From NCBI RefSeq assembly GCF_001618885.1, contig NZ_CP015114.1, forward strand, positions 2,595,677-2,659,676: a stretch of DNA of 64,000 nt. The letters run 5' to 3'. Origin of the DNA: Staphylococcus condimenti. GTDB taxonomy: Bacteria > Bacillota > Bacilli > Staphylococcales > Staphylococcaceae. Below, in pieces: positions 37,057 through 50,089 of the stretch. The notes under the pieces are model-generated. The model made no database searches, was not told the origin of the DNA, and was given only the letters and a program-made list of their open reading frames with translations. Positions within the stretch are counted from its first letter, which is position 1. The number at the start of each line of letters is the position of its first letter. The position numbers and the translations under genes are program-made.

Positions 37057-38355
37057 ATGATTGAACGTTATTCTCGAGAAGAAATGTCTCAAATTTGGAC
37101 AGACCAAAATCGTTATGAAGCATGGTTAGAGGTAGAAATTTTAGCATGCGAAGCTTGGAGTAAATTAGGTTTCATCCCAGAGGAAGACGTTAAAAAAATT
37201 CGTGAAAATGCACGTGTAGATGTTGATCGTGCAAAAGAAATTGAATTAGAAACTCGTCACGATGTTGTAGCTTTTACACGCCAAGTATCTGAAACTTTAG
37301 GTGAAGAACGTAAATGGGTACACTATGGTTTAACTTCTACTGATGTAGTAGATACTGCATTAAGCTATCAAATTAAACAAGCAAACGATATTTTAGAAAA
37401 AGACATTGAACGTTTTATCGAAGTATTAGCTGCTAAAGCAAAAAAATATAAATATACTTTAATGATGGGCCGTACACATGGTGTACACGCTGAACCTACT
37501 ACTTTCGGTGTGAAAATGGCATTATGGTATCAAGAAATGTTGCGTAACATGAAACGTTTCAAAGCAGTGAGAGAAGAAATTGAAGTTGGTAAAATGAGTG
37601 GGGCAGTTGGTACTTTTGCTAATATCCCTCCTGAAATTGAAGCATATGTAACTGAACATTTAGGACTTGGGGCAGCACCAGTTTCTACACAAACATTGCA
37701 ACGTGACCGTCATGCATACTATATTGCGACACTTGCATTAATTGCAACTTCTATGGAAAAATTTGCAGTTGAGGTACGTGGATTGCAAAAAACTGAAACA
37801 CGTGAAGTAGAAGAAGCATTTGCTAAAGGTCAAAAAGGTTCTTCAGCTATGCCGCATAAACGTAACCCGATCGGTTCTGAAAACATTACAGGTATTTCTC
37901 GTGTTATCCGCGGTTATATTACAACTGCATATGAAGATGTGCCATTATGGCATGAACGTGATATTTCACATTCATCTGCAGAACGTATTATGTTGCCTGA
38001 TGTTACAATCGCATTAGATTACGCGATGAATCGCTTCACAAACATTATTGATCGTTTAACTGTCTTTGAAGACAATATGATGGAAAACATCAACAAAACT
38101 TTCGGCTTAATTTATTCACAACGTGTGTTATTGACACTTATTAATAAAGGAATGGTTCGTGAACAAGCATATGATTTAGTACAACCAAAAGCGATGGAAT
38201 CATGGGAAACTAAAACACCATTCCGTGAATTGCTTGAACAAGATTCACAAATTACTGATGTATTAAGTAAAGAAGATTTAGACAAAGCATTTGATCCTAA
38301 ACATCACTTGAATCAAGTGGACACAATTTTTGAACGTGCAGGATTAGCTGACTAA
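37057..38355 (+). CDS. purB: Adenylosuccinate lyase
   Basis: 432 residues. The fumarase/aspartase superfamily signature is in [22 protein letters not shown], and the catalytic His regions are in [10 protein letters not shown] and [14 protein letters not shown]. It cleaves SAICAR and adenylosuccinate, each releasing fumarate, in purine synthesis. AGGAG precedes the ATG. The 210-base leader holds AAAGTCGAACGTTTT (near 36965), only weakly like a PurR box. Confidence 0.97.
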   Translation: MIERYSREEMSQIWTDQNRYEAWLEVEILACEAWSKLGFIPEEDVKKIRENARVDVDRAKEIELETRHDVVAFTRQVSETLGEERKWVHYGLTSTDVVDTALSYQIKQANDILEKDIERFIEVLAAKAKKYKYTLMMGRTHGVHAEPTTFGVKMALWYQEMLRNMKRFKAVREEIEVGKMSGAVGTFANIPPEIEAYVTEHLGLGAAPVSTQTLQRDRHAYYIATLALIATSMEKFAVEVRGLQKTETREVEEAFAKGQKGSSAMPHKRNPIGSENITGISRVIRGYITTAYEDVPLWHERDISHSSAERIMLPDVTIALDYAMNRFTNIIDRLTVFEDNMMENINKTFGLIYSQRVLLTLINKGMVREQAYDLVQPKAMESWETKTPFRELLEQDSQITDVLSKEDLDKAFDPKHHLNQVDTIFERAGLAD

Positions 38356-38362
38356 TTTTCTA

Positions 38363-38475
38363 TGTTATAATTGAATAAATTTACAAAAACAACTCCTCTT
38401 CGTATTGGATTACTACACTTTAACGTATTAGTACGTTAAAATAGGTATGAATATATAGAACAGGAGTTGTTTGAT
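38363..38475 (+). promoter_or_regulatory. Structured yerC leader able to mask its ribosome site
   Basis: An extended -10 (TGTTATAAT, 38363-38371) starts a leader of about 98 bases. AAACAACTCCT (38387-38397) is the perfect complement of AGGAGTTGTTT (38462-38472), which contains the yerC ribosome site. Inside this arm is another perfect hairpin, TTTAACGTA-ttag-TACGTTAAA (38419-38440). The 11-bp helix would hide the AGGAG. Structure seen; function inferred. Confidence 0.6.
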
Positions 38476-38778
38476 ATGCAAATTGAAAAATTACGCGGCA
38501 AGGCATTAGATGAGTTATTTGATGCAATTTTAACGCTTGAAAATAGAGAAGAATGTTACGAATTTTTCGATGATTTATGTACAGTCAACGAAATTCAATC
38601 GTTATCTCAAAGACTCCAAGTCGCAAAAATGATTAAGCAAGGTTATACTTACGCAACAATTGAAAAAGAAACTGGCGCATCAACAGCGACTATTTCCAGA
38701 GTGAAACGCTCATTACAATGGGGCAATGATGCCTATACTGTCGTTTTAGACAGAATGAATATTGAAACAAACGAATAA
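38476..38778 (+). CDS. yerC: YerC/YecD-family TrpR-like protein
   Basis: 100 residues with a TrpR-like helix-turn-helix (IQSLSQRLQVAKMIKQGYTYATIEKETGASTATISRVKRSL). The family is widespread in Firmicutes but its ligand and targets are not established. CAGGAG lies about nine bases before the ATG at 38476, so the TTG start at 38467 is rejected. The leader can fold over this site (separate entry), and the inner inverted repeat could also be its own operator. Confidence 0.85.
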   Translation: MQIEKLRGKALDELFDAILTLENREECYEFFDDLCTVNEIQSLSQRLQVAKMIKQGYTYATIEKETGASTATISRVKRSLQWGNDAYTVVLDRMNIETNE

Positions 38779-38791
38779 TTTTGATATACCG

Positions 38792-38828
38792 AAACCCATT
38801 CCATTATTTTTAGTGCGAATGGGTTTTA
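38792..38828 (+). terminator. Terminator after yerC
   Basis: AAACCCATTC (38792-38801) pairs with GAATGGGTTT (38817-38826), followed by Ts. Confidence 0.88.
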
Positions 38829-38953
38829 TATGTACTCTTGTGTTTGAAAATAAGGATGTTGAAAATGAATAAAGTCATGTTTTGATAGATGTTTCATTTT
38901 ACAAAGCTTTAATGATTTTCATATACATCCACTTAGAATATAGACCTTAAAAA

Positions 38954-38962
38954 TGATATAAT
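38954..38962 (+). promoter_or_regulatory. Extended -10 promoter of pcrB operon
   Basis: TGATATAAT is a perfect extended -10, 32 bases before the pcrB ATG. No strong -35 is seen. Confidence 0.6.
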
Positions 38963-38994
38963 CATATGTATGTTATGAGAAGGAGACCGGTGAA

Positions 38995-39684
38995 ATGTAC
39001 GACATTAAAAAGTGGAAACATGTATTTAAATTAGATCCTGCGAAAACGATTAGTGATGAGGATTTGGATAAAATCTGCATGTCAGAGACGGATGCTATTA
39101 TTATTGGTGGAACTGATAATGTAACCGAAGATAATGTCATTCAGTTGATGAGTCGTGTCCGCCGATATCCGCTTCCATTGGTACTTGAAATTTCAAATTT
39201 GGAAAGTACAATGCCTGGTTTTGATTTTTATTTTGTCCCAATGGTATTGAACAGCCGAGATGTTACATATCATAATGGAATCTTATTAGAAGCTTTAAAA
39301 GAATATGGACATATGATGGATTTTGACGAAGTGATTTTCCAAGGTTACGTAGTATTGAATCCTGATTCTAAAGTGGCTGAAAAAACACAAGCGAACACTG
39401 ACATAGATACACAAGATATTGAAGCATATGCCTTAATGACAGATAAAGTTTACCGCTTTCCGATAATGTACATAGAATACAGCGGAACTTTTGGAGATAT
39501 GGAAAAAGTGCGTGCTGCAAAGGATAACTTAGAAGAAGCGCATATTTTTTATGGCGGCGGTATTTCATCAATAAGCGATGCAAAAGCAGCTGCTGACGTG
39601 GCAGATACCATTGTGGTCGGTAATTTAGTATATAACGATATCAAACAAGCGTTAAAAACTGTGAAAATAAAGGGGAAATTGTAA
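38995..39684 (+). CDS. pcrB: Heptaprenylglyceryl phosphate synthase
   Basis: 229 residues, TIM-barrel prenyltransferase. Phosphate- and substrate-binding motifs are visible: [26 protein letters not shown] and FYGGGISS. It joins a long prenyl diphosphate to glycerol-1-phosphate to make an archaeal-like ether lipid in Firmicutes. AGGAG precedes the ATG. pcrA follows with no gap, then ligA and camS in the same direction, the conserved pcrB-pcrA-ligA-camS group. Confidence 0.94.
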   Translation: MYDIKKWKHVFKLDPAKTISDEDLDKICMSETDAIIIGGTDNVTEDNVIQLMSRVRRYPLPLVLEISNLESTMPGFDFYFVPMVLNSRDVTYHNGILLEALKEYGHMMDFDEVIFQGYVVLNPDSKVAEKTQANTDIDTQDIEAYALMTDKVYRFPIMYIEYSGTFGDMEKVRAAKDNLEEAHIFYGGGISSISDAKAAADVADTIVVGNLVYNDIKQALKTVKIKGKL

Positions 39685-41880
39685 ATGAATGCGTTATTAG
39701 ACAATATGAATACGGAACAGAGTGAAGCGGTGCGTACAACAGAAGGCCCGCTTTTAATCATGGCCGGAGCAGGTTCAGGTAAAACGAGAGTATTAACGCA
39801 TCGAATTGCTTACTTGTTAGATGAAAAAGGAGTTTCTCCTTATAATGTATTGGCCATTACATTCACGAATAAAGCAGCACGTGAAATGAAAGAACGTGTT
39901 GAAAAACTTGTAGGAGAAGAAGCGCAAGCAATTTGGATGTCTACTTTTCACTCGATGTGCGTTCGTATTTTGCGTAGAGATGCAGATCGCATCGGAATTG
40001 AACGCAACTTTACAATCATTGATCCGACAGACCAAAAATCAGTCATTAAAGATGTATTGAAACGAGAAAATATTGATCCTAAACGTTATGAGCCAAGAAT
40101 GTTTATCGGTGCAATCAGCAATTTGAAAAATGAATTGAAAACACCAGAAGACGCGGTAGCAGAAGCAACCGACTTCATGTCTGATATGGTAGCGCGTGTA
40201 TATGAGGGCTATCAACGCCAGTTGTCACGAAACGCAGCATTAGACTTTGATGATTTGATTATGACAACAATTACGTTATTTGAACGTGTACCAGACGTAT
40301 TAGAATATTATCAAAATAAATTCCAATATATTCATGTGGACGAATACCAAGATACAAACCGCGCGCAATATACATTAGTTCAATTACTCGCAAAGAAATT
40401 TAAAAACTTGTGTGTTGTAGGGGACTCTGACCAATCAATTTACGGTTGGCGCGGTGCTGATATTCAAAACATTTTATCTTTTGAAGAAGATTATCCTAAT
40501 GCAAAAACTATCTTCTTAGAACAAAATTATCGTTCAACAAAAGTAATTTTAAATGCAGCTAATGAAGTGATTAAAAACAATACAGAGCGTAAACCTAAAG
40601 GATTGTGGACAGCAAATAATGAAGGTAAGAAAATCAATTATTATGAAGCGGTCACTGAAAAAGATGAAGCACAATATGTTGTGAAGGAAATCATGCGTCA
40701 ACAACGCGAAAATAATAAAAGCTTTAATGATATGGCAATTTTATATCGTACGAATGCACAATCTCGTGTACTTGAAGAAACATTTATGAAAGCCAATATT
40801 CCATACACAATGGTTGGAGGACATAAGTTCTATGACCGTAAAGAAATCAAAGATTTATTAAGTTATTTACGTTTAGTTGCCAACAGTAATGATGATATCA
40901 GTTTACAACGTATTATTAACGTACCAAAACGCGGAATTGGTCCTACATCTGTAGAAAAAATCCAAAATTATGCGCAACAAAATGATATTAGTATGTTTGA
41001 TGCATTAGCAGAAGCAGATTTTATCGGATTATCTAAAAAGGTAGTAAAAGAAGCATTAGTATTTTACAATTTAATTTCTAATTTGATTAAAGAACAAGAA
41101 TTCTTGGAAATCACTGAAATTGTTGAAGAAATCTTAGAAAAATCTGGTTATAAAGAAATGTTAGAACGTGATCAATCACTAGAATCACGCAGTCGTTTAG
41201 AAAATATCGAAGAGTTCATGTCTGTACCAATGGATTATGAAAAAAATATACCATTAGAAGAGCAGTCATTAATCAACTTCTTAACAGATTTATCACTTGT
41301 TGCTGATATTGATGAAGCAGATATTGAAAACGGTGTAACATTAATGACGATGCACTCAGCAAAAGGATTGGAGTTCCCAATTGTATTTATCATGGGTATG
41401 GAAGAATCTATCTTCCCGCACATCCGTTCAATTAAAAGTGATGATGAGCACGAAATGGAAGAAGAACGTCGTATCTGTTATGTAGCAATTACGCGTGCAG
41501 AAGAAGAACTTTATCTGACACATGCAACGTCTAGAACTTTATTCGGCCGTATTCAATCAAATGCTGAATCAAGATTTTTAAAAGAAATACCTGAAGATTT
41601 ATTGAATAAGGGTATGAAAAAAGAGAGTAAAATCGGCAGTTCATTCGGTGGTAAAAAACCAGCTAAACGTGGACCAAGCCGTCGTGTTTCTAGAAATGCA
41701 GCAGTATCTTCAAGCGATTGGAAAGTAGGAGATAAAGTCATGCATAAATCATGGGGCGAAGGTATGGTCAGCAATGTGAATGAAAAAAATGGTTCAGTAG
41801 AATTAGATATTATTTTTAAATCCCAAGGACCTAAACGATTGTTAGCGAATTTTGCTCCGATTGAGAAGAAGGAGGATTAA
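39685..41880 (+). CDS. pcrA: PcrA DNA helicase (UvrD/Rep family)
   Basis: 731 residues, superfamily 1A 3'-5' helicase. The motifs are Ia/Walker [63 protein letters not shown] and [14 protein letters not shown]. The C-terminal tail holds a Tudor-like RNA polymerase contact ([18 protein letters not shown]). It acts in repair, plasmid rolling-circle replication and removal of RecA. The ATG directly follows the pcrB stop. Confidence 0.98.
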   Translation: MNALLDNMNTEQSEAVRTTEGPLLIMAGAGSGKTRVLTHRIAYLLDEKGVSPYNVLAITFTNKAAREMKERVEKLVGEEAQAIWMSTFHSMCVRILRRDADRIGIERNFTIIDPTDQKSVIKDVLKRENIDPKRYEPRMFIGAISNLKNELKTPEDAVAEATDFMSDMVARVYEGYQRQLSRNAALDFDDLIMTTITLFERVPDVLEYYQNKFQYIHVDEYQDTNRAQYTLVQLLAKKFKNLCVVGDSDQSIYGWRGADIQNILSFEEDYPNAKTIFLEQNYRSTKVILNAANEVIKNNTERKPKGLWTANNEGKKINYYEAVTEKDEAQYVVKEIMRQQRENNKSFNDMAILYRTNAQSRVLEETFMKANIPYTMVGGHKFYDRKEIKDLLSYLRLVANSNDDISLQRIINVPKRGIGPTSVEKIQNYAQQNDISMFDALAEADFIGLSKKVVKEALVFYNLISNLIKEQEFLEITEIVEEILEKSGYKEMLERDQSLESRSRLENIEEFMSVPMDYEKNIPLEEQSLINFLTDLSLVADIDEADIENGVTLMTMHSAKGLEFPIVFIMGMEESIFPHIRSIKSDDEHEMEEERRICYVAITRAEEELYLTHATSRTLFGRIQSNAESRFLKEIPEDLLNKGMKKESKIGSSFGGKKPAKRGPSRRVSRNAAVSSSDWKVGDKVMHKSWGEGMVSNVNEKNGSVELDIIFKSQGPKRLLANFAPIEKKED

Positions 41881-41883
41881 TAA

Positions 41884-43890
<2,007 letters not shown>

Positions 43891-43910
43891 ACAATAGAGG
43901 AGATTGGGGC

Positions 43911-45113
43911 ATGAAGCGGACATTTGTATTACTCATCTCTCTCTTATTGATTCTCACAGCGTGTGGCAATAAGGATGAGCAAGATAAATCAGATAAAAAT
44001 GAAAGCAGTAACAAAACAGATTCGAATAACGTAAAACAAATTGCAACGGATAAAGATGTTCAAGGCGATGATTATCGTATGATTCTACCGTTTAAAGAAA
44101 GCCAAGCAAGAGGTCTCTTGCAACAAAATATGGCTAGTGGTTATAATGGTGAAGATTTCGAAGACGGCTTACTCAAACAAAGCAAAGAAGTTTTCCCAAC
44201 AGATAAATATCTTTACCAAGACGGACAATATTTAGATAAAGATACGATTAATTCTTACTTAGATCCTAAATATACGAAGTCTGAAATTGATAAAATGTCA
44301 GGTGATGAAAAAGAAGAGAAAAATGCAAATGAGAATTTAGGCTTGAATCCATCTCATAACGGCGAAAAAGATGAAAAGAAAATTGCAGAGAAATCACCTG
44401 CTTATTTATCTAATATTCTTGAGCAAGATTTTTATAGTAACAGAGATACTGAAGGCAAGAAAATCAAAGGTATGACAATTGGTCTTGCAATGAATAGTGT
44501 GTACTATTACCAAAAAGAAAAAGACGGCGAAACTTTCAGCAAGAAATTAGATAGAGCTAAAGTGGAAAAAGAAGGTAAACGTATGTCAGATGAAATTTTA
44601 TCCCGCTTACGTGAAAACAAAGCTTTAAAAGATATTCCGATTCATTTTGCAATTTACATTCAATCAGGGGAAGATGAAATTATTCCTGGAGAATTTGTAG
44701 CAGGAGCAACAGCTGATGACGGACAAACTCGCATTAATAACTGGAAATCAATTGATGAGAAAACAGTATTATTGCCTTCTCAAGAAGCAGGAGATTTAGA
44801 CGAAGGTTTAAATAATAACTTCAAGCAGTTTAATGATAATCTGCAGTCTTATTTCACAAACTTTACCCAAGCAGTAGGTAAAGCAAAATTTGTTAATAAA
44901 AAGCCAAAACAAGTATCAATTGACTTGCCGATTGACTACTATGGTAAAGCGGAATTAACAGGTATTACACAATATGTAACAGAACAAGCAGATAAATATT
45001 TCAGTAATATAGATGAATATGAAATTCATATTAAAGATGGTAACAATGCTCGAGCATTAATTACTAAAACAAAAGATGATAAAAAACCGCAAGTACATAT
45101 TTATAAAAATTAA
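43911..45113 (+). CDS. camS: CamS-family sex-pheromone lipoprotein
   Basis: 400 residues. The signal peptide ends with the lipobox LILTACGN (Cys about 19), followed by a Lys/Asp/Ser-rich spacer and the CamS domain. In staphylococci the cleaved signal peptide is processed to a heptapeptide resembling enterococcal cAM373 pheromone; here the region before the Cys reads SLLLILTA. GAGGAG lies before the ATG. It is the last gene of the pcrB group; a terminator follows. Confidence 0.93.
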   Translation: MKRTFVLLISLLLILTACGNKDEQDKSDKNESSNKTDSNNVKQIATDKDVQGDDYRMILPFKESQARGLLQQNMASGYNGEDFEDGLLKQSKEVFPTDKYLYQDGQYLDKDTINSYLDPKYTKSEIDKMSGDEKEEKNANENLGLNPSHNGEKDEKKIAEKSPAYLSNILEQDFYSNRDTEGKKIKGMTIGLAMNSVYYYQKEKDGETFSKKLDRAKVEKEGKRMSDEILSRLRENKALKDIPIHFAIYIQSGEDEIIPGEFVAGATADDGQTRINNWKSIDEKTVLLPSQEAGDLDEGLNNNFKQFNDNLQSYFTNFTQAVGKAKFVNKKPKQVSIDLPIDYYGKAELTGITQYVTEQADKYFSNIDEYEIHIKDGNNARALITKTKDDKKPQVHIYKN

Positions 45114-45131
45114 TGTGTATGGTTGTAACTT

Positions 45132-45160
45132 AAAAGATACCTTTTCAGGTATCTTTTTTA
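45132..45160 (+). terminator. camS terminator
   Basis: AAAAGATACCT (45132-45142) pairs with AGGTATCTTTT (from 45147), followed by Ts. Confidence 0.92.
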
Positions 45161-45199
45161 ATTCTTATGACAAAAATTTGAAAATACTCACTCCATTTG

Positions 45200-45224
45200 T
45201 TTAAACGAAAGTGTTAAGGGAATT
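45200..45224 (+). promoter_or_regulatory. Sigma-B promoter of the formate dehydrogenase gene
   Basis: GTTTAA (45200-45205), a 13-base spacer and GGGAAT (45219-45224) match the sigma-B consensus GTTTAA-N12-15-GGGTAT at 11 of 12 bases. It lies 58 bases before the ATG. Confidence 0.75.
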
Positions 45225-45282
45225 TTAAAATTAATGTGACTAACTTTTTAAATCGCAAAATATATGAAAAAGGTGATTATAA

Positions 45283-46320
45283 ATGAAAATTGTGGCATTA
45301 TTTCCTCAAGCAACTGAAGGAGAAACTGAAAATAATATATTAGATGACCAAACTGCATTGAATTTACGTCCTTTCTTAGAAGAAAAAGGACATGAACTTG
45401 TAGTTTTGAAAAATGGAGAAGAGGATTTAGATAAACATCTTAAAGATATGGATGTGGTTATCAGTGCACCTTTCTATCCAGCATATATGACTGCTGAACG
45501 TATCGAAAAAGCACCAAATTTAAAAATTGCAATTACAGCAGGGGTAGGTTCTGATCATGTTGATTTGGAAGCGGCAAGTAAACATGGTATATCTGTTGTA
45601 GAAGTAACAGATTCTAATACTGTCAGTGTAGCAGAACATATTGTAATGACGACTTTAATTTTAGTTCGTAATTATGAAGAGGGACATCATCAATCTGAAG
45701 ATGGTACTTGGAATCTAACTAAAGTGACAAATCATGCCTATGAATTACAAAATAAAACTATCGGAATTTTTGGTTTAGGTCGTATTGGCCGTTTAGTAGG
45801 AGAGCGCCTAAAACCATTTGATGTGAACATTCAACATTATAGACGTTCAAGTCAAGAAGATACAGACTTCTCTAAATACGTTAATTTTGATCAACTTGTT
45901 GAAACAAGTGATGTGGTGATTATCACTTCACCATTAACGCCTGAGACAGACAATTTATTTGATTATGATACTATTAGCCGAATGAAAGACGGCAGTTATA
46001 TTGTTAACTGCGCTAGAGGTAAAATTGTTAATAAAGACGAAGTTGTACAAATGGTTAATGAAAATCATATACAAGGATATGGTGGTGATGTATGGTATCC
46101 GCAACCAGCACCGGCTGACCATCCTTGGAGAAAAATGCCGCGTAATGCGATGACGATTCATTATTCAGGTATGGTGATTGAAGCACAATATCGTATTGAA
46201 GAAGGCGTTAAGAACTTGTTAACTGATTTCTTTGAAGAGAAACCATTCCCAGAAAAAGATGTGATTGTAAATGGTGGACAAATCACAAGCAAATCATATG
46301 CAAAGAATGATAAAAAATAA
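45283..46320 (+). CDS. fdh: NAD-dependent formate dehydrogenase
   Basis: 345 residues of the D-2-hydroxyacid dehydrogenase superfamily. The Rossmann motif is in GIFGLGRIGRLV and the catalytic Arg in VNCARGKIV. The FDH-type C-terminal motif is PQPAPADHPWRKMPRNAMT, with a His near the following HYSGM. It is metal-free and oxidises formate to CO2 with NADH gain. AAAGGTG precedes the ATG. In S. aureus, as I remember it, this gene lies elsewhere, so its place between camS and putP is unusual. A sigma-B promoter precedes it, which fits stationary or stress use. Confidence 0.93.
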   Translation: MKIVALFPQATEGETENNILDDQTALNLRPFLEEKGHELVVLKNGEEDLDKHLKDMDVVISAPFYPAYMTAERIEKAPNLKIAITAGVGSDHVDLEAASKHGISVVEVTDSNTVSVAEHIVMTTLILVRNYEEGHHQSEDGTWNLTKVTNHAYELQNKTIGIFGLGRIGRLVGERLKPFDVNIQHYRRSSQEDTDFSKYVNFDQLVETSDVVIITSPLTPETDNLFDYDTISRMKDGSYIVNCARGKIVNKDEVVQMVNENHIQGYGGDVWYPQPAPADHPWRKMPRNAMTIHYSGMVIEAQYRIEEGVKNLLTDFFEEKPFPEKDVIVNGGQITSKSYAKNDKK

Positions 46321-46337
46321 TTATTGAAGATATAAAT

Positions 46338-46376
46338 AAAAGCATCATCGTCACACTTTGTAGCGATGATGCTTTG
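46338..46376 (+). terminator. Terminator between fdh and putP
   Basis: AAAGCATCATCG pairs perfectly with CGATGATGCTTT; the genes converge and share it. Confidence 0.9.
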
Positions 46377-46383
46377 TTTTTGT

Positions 46384-47925
46384 TTATTTAGTATGAAGTA
46401 TTTGTTTTACTTCATCTAATTCCCCAATTGTACGTTCACTTGGTTTTTGAGTTAATTTACTTACTACATAAGTTACAATCACACTGATAATAAAGCCTGG
46501 AATAATTTCATACATACCAAAGATTTCATTGATATCAGCCATTGGTTTAATGAAGACAATCCAGACAATAACTGTTACTGCACCAGCAATCATACCGCTG
46601 ATAGCACCAGCTCGAGTTAATCCCTTCCAATACAATGAGAAAAGAACGAGTGGACTGAACGATGCTCCAAATCCTGCCCATGCATTACCCACAAGATTTA
46701 AAATTGTATCATTTGGAGTCCAAGCAATCCAAATAGCTACAATTGCTACAACTATTACAGATATACGACCGACAAGTACGAATTCTTTTTCGTGTTTTTT
46801 AGTATCTGCCTTTTTACCGCGAATCAATTTATAAAAATCTTCTGTTAAAGAACTAGAAGTTACAAGTAATTGAGAAGAAATTGTACTCATGATAGCAGCT
46901 AAAATTGCTGCAAGCAAGAATCCGCCAACAAGAGGGTGGAAGAGTACTTGTCCCATAATGATGAATAAAGTCTCAGGATCTTTAAGTGTAATATGATATT
47001 CAGGAACGAACGCAATTCCTGTAAGTCCGACTAAACATGCACCTGCAAGTCCGATGACCATCCAAATAATACCGACGCGTCGTGCTTTTGGTAATAGTTT
47101 AAAAGATTTAATAGACATGAAACGAACGATAATGTGCGGCTGTCCAAAGTAACCTAATCCCCAAGAGAACAATGAAATAATGCCTAGCACAGTAGTTCCT
47201 CTGAATAAATCTAAGTTTGTAGGTTTCATATCTGCAACTTGGTGAAATGTATCTAAACCATTTAATTTTAAAAGTGCAACAATAGGTACTATTACCATTG
47301 CGATTAACATGATGACACCTTGGAAGAAATCTGTAATAGATACAGCAAGATATCCCCCTAAGAATGTATAGAAAATAACGATAACAGCAACCATGATTAA
47401 TCCATAACGATAATTTAGACCAAATGCTGTTTCAAATAGCTTTCCGCCTGAAACAAAACCTGAGTGAGTATACAATGTAAAGAAAATCACGATAATAGAA
47501 CCAGATATAATTTTAATAATATTAGAATGGTCATCCAATCTATTTTTGAAGAAATCTGGCAGTGTAATCGCATCTCCTGCAAGTTCAGTATAAACACGTA
47601 ATCTTGGTGCCACTATGAAATAGTTTAAATAAGCTCCTAAACTTAATCCGATAGTAATCCAAATTGCTGATAAACCAGTAGAATATACAGACCCCGGCAA
47701 TCCCATAATCATCCAACCACTCATATCAGATGCACCTGCAGATAGGGCAGTGATGTACGGTCCGATGTTACGTCCTCCCAACATATACTCGCTAAGATTG
47801 CCTGTTGACTGCTTATAACCATAAATCCCGATGATTACAAGTATTAAAAAATAAACGCCAATCATAATGTACGTTTGCCAGTCTGCATCAATTTGACTAC
47901 TTACTGAAGTCCCTAAGATAAACAT
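46384..47925 (-). CDS. putP: PutP, sodium/proline symporter
   Basis: 513 residues, about 13 membrane helices, SSS/SLC5 family. The sodium and substrate region is visible in [17 protein letters not shown], with further family motifs in [15 protein letters not shown] and the [11 protein letters not shown] segment. It imports proline for osmoprotection and as a carbon source. I use the ATG at 47925 ([11 protein letters not shown]), with AAGGGGG upstream; the frame to 48036 adds an unlikely extension. A cre-like element lies upstream. Confidence 0.95.
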   Translation of the reverse strand: MFILGTSVSSQIDADWQTYIMIGVYFLILVIIGIYGYKQSTGNLSEYMLGGRNIGPYITALSAGASDMSGWMIMGLPGSVYSTGLSAIWITIGLSLGAYLNYFIVAPRLRVYTELAGDAITLPDFFKNRLDDHSNIIKIISGSIIVIFFTLYTHSGFVSGGKLFETAFGLNYRYGLIMVAVIVIFYTFLGGYLAVSITDFFQGVIMLIAMVIVPIVALLKLNGLDTFHQVADMKPTNLDLFRGTTVLGIISLFSWGLGYFGQPHIIVRFMSIKSFKLLPKARRVGIIWMVIGLAGACLVGLTGIAFVPEYHITLKDPETLFIIMGQVLFHPLVGGFLLAAILAAIMSTISSQLLVTSSSLTEDFYKLIRGKKADTKKHEKEFVLVGRISVIVVAIVAIWIAWTPNDTILNLVGNAWAGFGASFSPLVLFSLYWKGLTRAGAISGMIAGAVTVIVWIVFIKPMADINEIFGMYEIIPGFIISVIVTYVVSKLTQKPSERTIGELDEVKQILHTK

Positions 47926-48046
47926 CGTGTTTTCCCCCTTTTCCCATTGAAATTTCAATGTATACGCATTATTATACAATAATTCTGAAAAATGGGGTAT
48001 AAAAAATTTAAATGTTGTGAAAATTTTTAATAGCACTATGACGGTA

Positions 48047-48062
48047 TATGAAGCGCTTACAT
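48047..48062 (-). promoter_or_regulatory. Cre-like element upstream of putP
   Basis: TATGAAGCGCTTACAT matches the CcpA consensus at 14 of 16 positions in the plus-strand reading. CcpA control of proline uptake is known in S. aureus. Confidence 0.45.
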
Positions 48063-48180
48063 AAAATGCTGAAAGTGGTAAAAACCAATCGTTATTATAG
48101 GTATTTTTATAATGGTGAATGTATAAAATTATAAAGTCATATTATCTCTTTGCTTTCATGATATAGAAAAGCTTGCATTT

Positions 48181-48199
48181 GAGAATGATTATGATTAAG
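48181..48199 (+). promoter_or_regulatory. Fur-box candidate in the putP-gatC gap
   Basis: GAGAATGATTATGATTAAG matches the classical Fur box (GATAATGATTATCATTATC) at 15 of 19 positions. It sits about 20 bases upstream of a short sequence that ends in a terminator. No good -35/-10 pair could be set with confidence. Confidence 0.5.
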
Positions 48200-48216
48200 T
48201 TAAAAGGGACAAAGTT

Positions 48217-48270
48217 ACTGGTAGATTGGTTTTGAAAGCGAAAATCTTTAGATTTTCAACCAGTTTTTTG
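48217..48270 (+). terminator. Terminator/attenuator-like structure before gatC
   Basis: ACTGGT (48217-48222) pairs with ACCAGT (48259-48264) around the hairpin GAAAATCT-tt-AGATTTTC (48240-48257); six Ts follow. GGTTTTGAAA can pair instead with TTTCAACC. In the 387-base gap 47926-48313 the only other things I see are the cre-like and Fur-like sites. Confidence 0.6.
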
Positions 48271-48313
48271 ATACAATTTAGTGATGAAGTATTATTAAGG
48301 AGGCAATTCATTA

Positions 48314-48616
48314 ATGGCTAGAGTATCACGTGAAGAAGTTGAACATATTGCAAATTTATCTAAACTTCATATTTCACCAGAAGAAACTACTGAAATGCAA
48401 GACACATTAGAAACAATTTTAAACTTTGCCCAACAAATCGATACAGCAGATACAAGTTCGGTTGAACCGACTTATCATGTATTAGATTTACAAAACGTTT
48501 TAAGAGAGGACAAAGCAATTCCAGGCATTCCTCAATCACTTGCACTTAAAAATGCAAAAGAAACAGAAGATGGACAATTTAAAGTACCATCAATCATCAG
48601 CGGGGAGGATGCGTAA
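48314..48616 (+). CDS. gatC: Amidotransferase GatC subunit
   Basis: 100 residues, [21 protein letters not shown], the compact GatC fold with the [16 protein letters not shown] strap. It stabilises the GatA-GatB complex, which turns misacylated Glu-tRNA(Gln) and Asp-tRNA(Asn) into the correct amidated forms. AAGGAGG precedes the ATG. It overlaps gatA by one base (TAATG), so the three subunits are coupled. Confidence 0.97.
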   Translation: MARVSREEVEHIANLSKLHISPEETTEMQDTLETILNFAQQIDTADTSSVEPTYHVLDLQNVLREDKAIPGIPQSLALKNAKETEDGQFKVPSIISGEDA

Positions 48617-50073
48617 TGTCTATTCGTTATGAATCAGTTGAAAAATTAAGCGAAATGATTAAAAACAAAGAAATCAAACCTTCAGAAGTTGTCAAAGATA
48701 TCTATGATGCTATTGAAGAAACTGATCCTACAATTAAATCATTTTTAGCCTTAGATAAAGAAAATGCAATTAAAAAAGCAGAAGAATTAGATGAATTGCA
48801 AGCAAAAGATCAAATGGAAGGTAAGTTGTTCGGTATTCCTATGGGAATCAAAGATAACATTATTACAGAAGGTCTTGAAACTACTTGTGCCAGCAAAATG
48901 TTGGAAGGATTCGTTCCTATTTATGAGTCTACTGTAATGAATAAGTTGCATAATGAAAATGCTGTGTTAATCGGTAAACTTAACATGGATGAATTCGCAA
49001 TGGGCGGTTCAACAGAAACTTCTTATTATAAAAAGACAGTGAATCCATTTGACCATTCAGCAGTACCAGGTGGTTCTTCAGGCGGTTCTGCAGCAGCAGT
49101 AGCAGCTGGTTTAGTACCATTCAGCTTAGGTTCTGATACTGGTGGATCTATTCGTCAACCAGCAGCATATTGCGGTATTGTAGGAATGAAACCGACATAT
49201 GGCCGTGTTTCTCGTTTTGGTTTAGTTGCTTTCGCATCTTCATTAGACCAAATCGGACCCTTAACACGTAATGTTAAAGATAATGCAATTGTTTTAGAAA
49301 CAATTGTAGGTGAAGATAAACACGATTCAACAAGTGCACCTGTTGAAGATAATGATTTCACTTCAGACATCGGCAAAGATATCAGAGGCATGAAAATTGC
49401 ATTACCTAAAGAATATTTAGGTGAAGGTGTAAATGATGAAGTAAAAGAAGCAGTACGCAACGCTGTTGAAATATTAGAAGGCGAAGGTGCTATTGTAGAA
49501 GAAGTATCACTTCCAAATACAGGGTACGGTATTCCTTCATACTATGTTATTGCATCATCAGAAGCATCGTCTAACTTGTCACGCTTTGATGGAATTCGTT
49601 ATGGTTTCCACTCTAAAGAAGCGAACACTTTGGATGAATTATATAAATTATCACGTAGTGAAGGATTCGGTAAAGAAGTTAAACGTCGTATCTTATTAGG
49701 TACTTTTGCTTTAAGTTCAGGTTACTATGATGCTTACTACAAAAAATCTCAAAAAGTAAGAACATTGATTCGTCAAGACTTTGAACGTGTATTCGAAGAT
49801 TATGATGTAGTTGTAGGACCAACAACGCCAACACCTGCCTTTAATTTAGGTGAGGAAATCAATGATCCGTTAACTATGTATGCAAACGATTTATTAACTA
49901 CTCCAGTCAATCTTGCTGGCTTACCTGGTATTTCAGTACCTTGCGGCCAAACAAATGACAGACCAATCGGATTGCAGTTTATCGGCAAACCATTCGATGA
50001 AAAAACACTTTATCGTGTTGCTTATCAATTCGAACAACAATATAACTTACATGATCAATATCAAAATTTATAA
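48616..50073 (+). CDS. gatA: Amidotransferase GatA subunit
   Basis: 485 residues, amidase-signature family. The Ser-cisSer-Lys triad lies in [11 protein letters not shown] (Lys) and [15 protein letters not shown]...[15 protein letters not shown] (two Ser). It hydrolyses glutamine and channels ammonia to GatB. Its start overlaps the gatC stop, and GGGGAGG is upstream. Confidence 0.98.
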   Translation: MSIRYESVEKLSEMIKNKEIKPSEVVKDIYDAIEETDPTIKSFLALDKENAIKKAEELDELQAKDQMEGKLFGIPMGIKDNIITEGLETTCASKMLEGFVPIYESTVMNKLHNENAVLIGKLNMDEFAMGGSTETSYYKKTVNPFDHSAVPGGSSGGSAAAVAAGLVPFSLGSDTGGSIRQPAAYCGIVGMKPTYGRVSRFGLVAFASSLDQIGPLTRNVKDNAIVLETIVGEDKHDSTSAPVEDNDFTSDIGKDIRGMKIALPKEYLGEGVNDEVKEAVRNAVEILEGEGAIVEEVSLPNTGYGIPSYYVIASSEASSNLSRFDGIRYGFHSKEANTLDELYKLSRSEGFGKEVKRRILLGTFALSSGYYDAYYKKSQKVRTLIRQDFERVFEDYDVVVGPTTPTPAFNLGEEINDPLTMYANDLLTTPVNLAGLPGISVPCGQTNDRPIGLQFIGKPFDEKTLYRVAYQFEQQYNLHDQYQNL

Positions 50074-50089
50074 GGAGTGTTAAATAATC

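Noticed and set aside
48200..48313. T-box riboswitch before gatC
   Set aside because: No T-box core sequence or specifier stem is visible; only a simple terminator-like hairpin.
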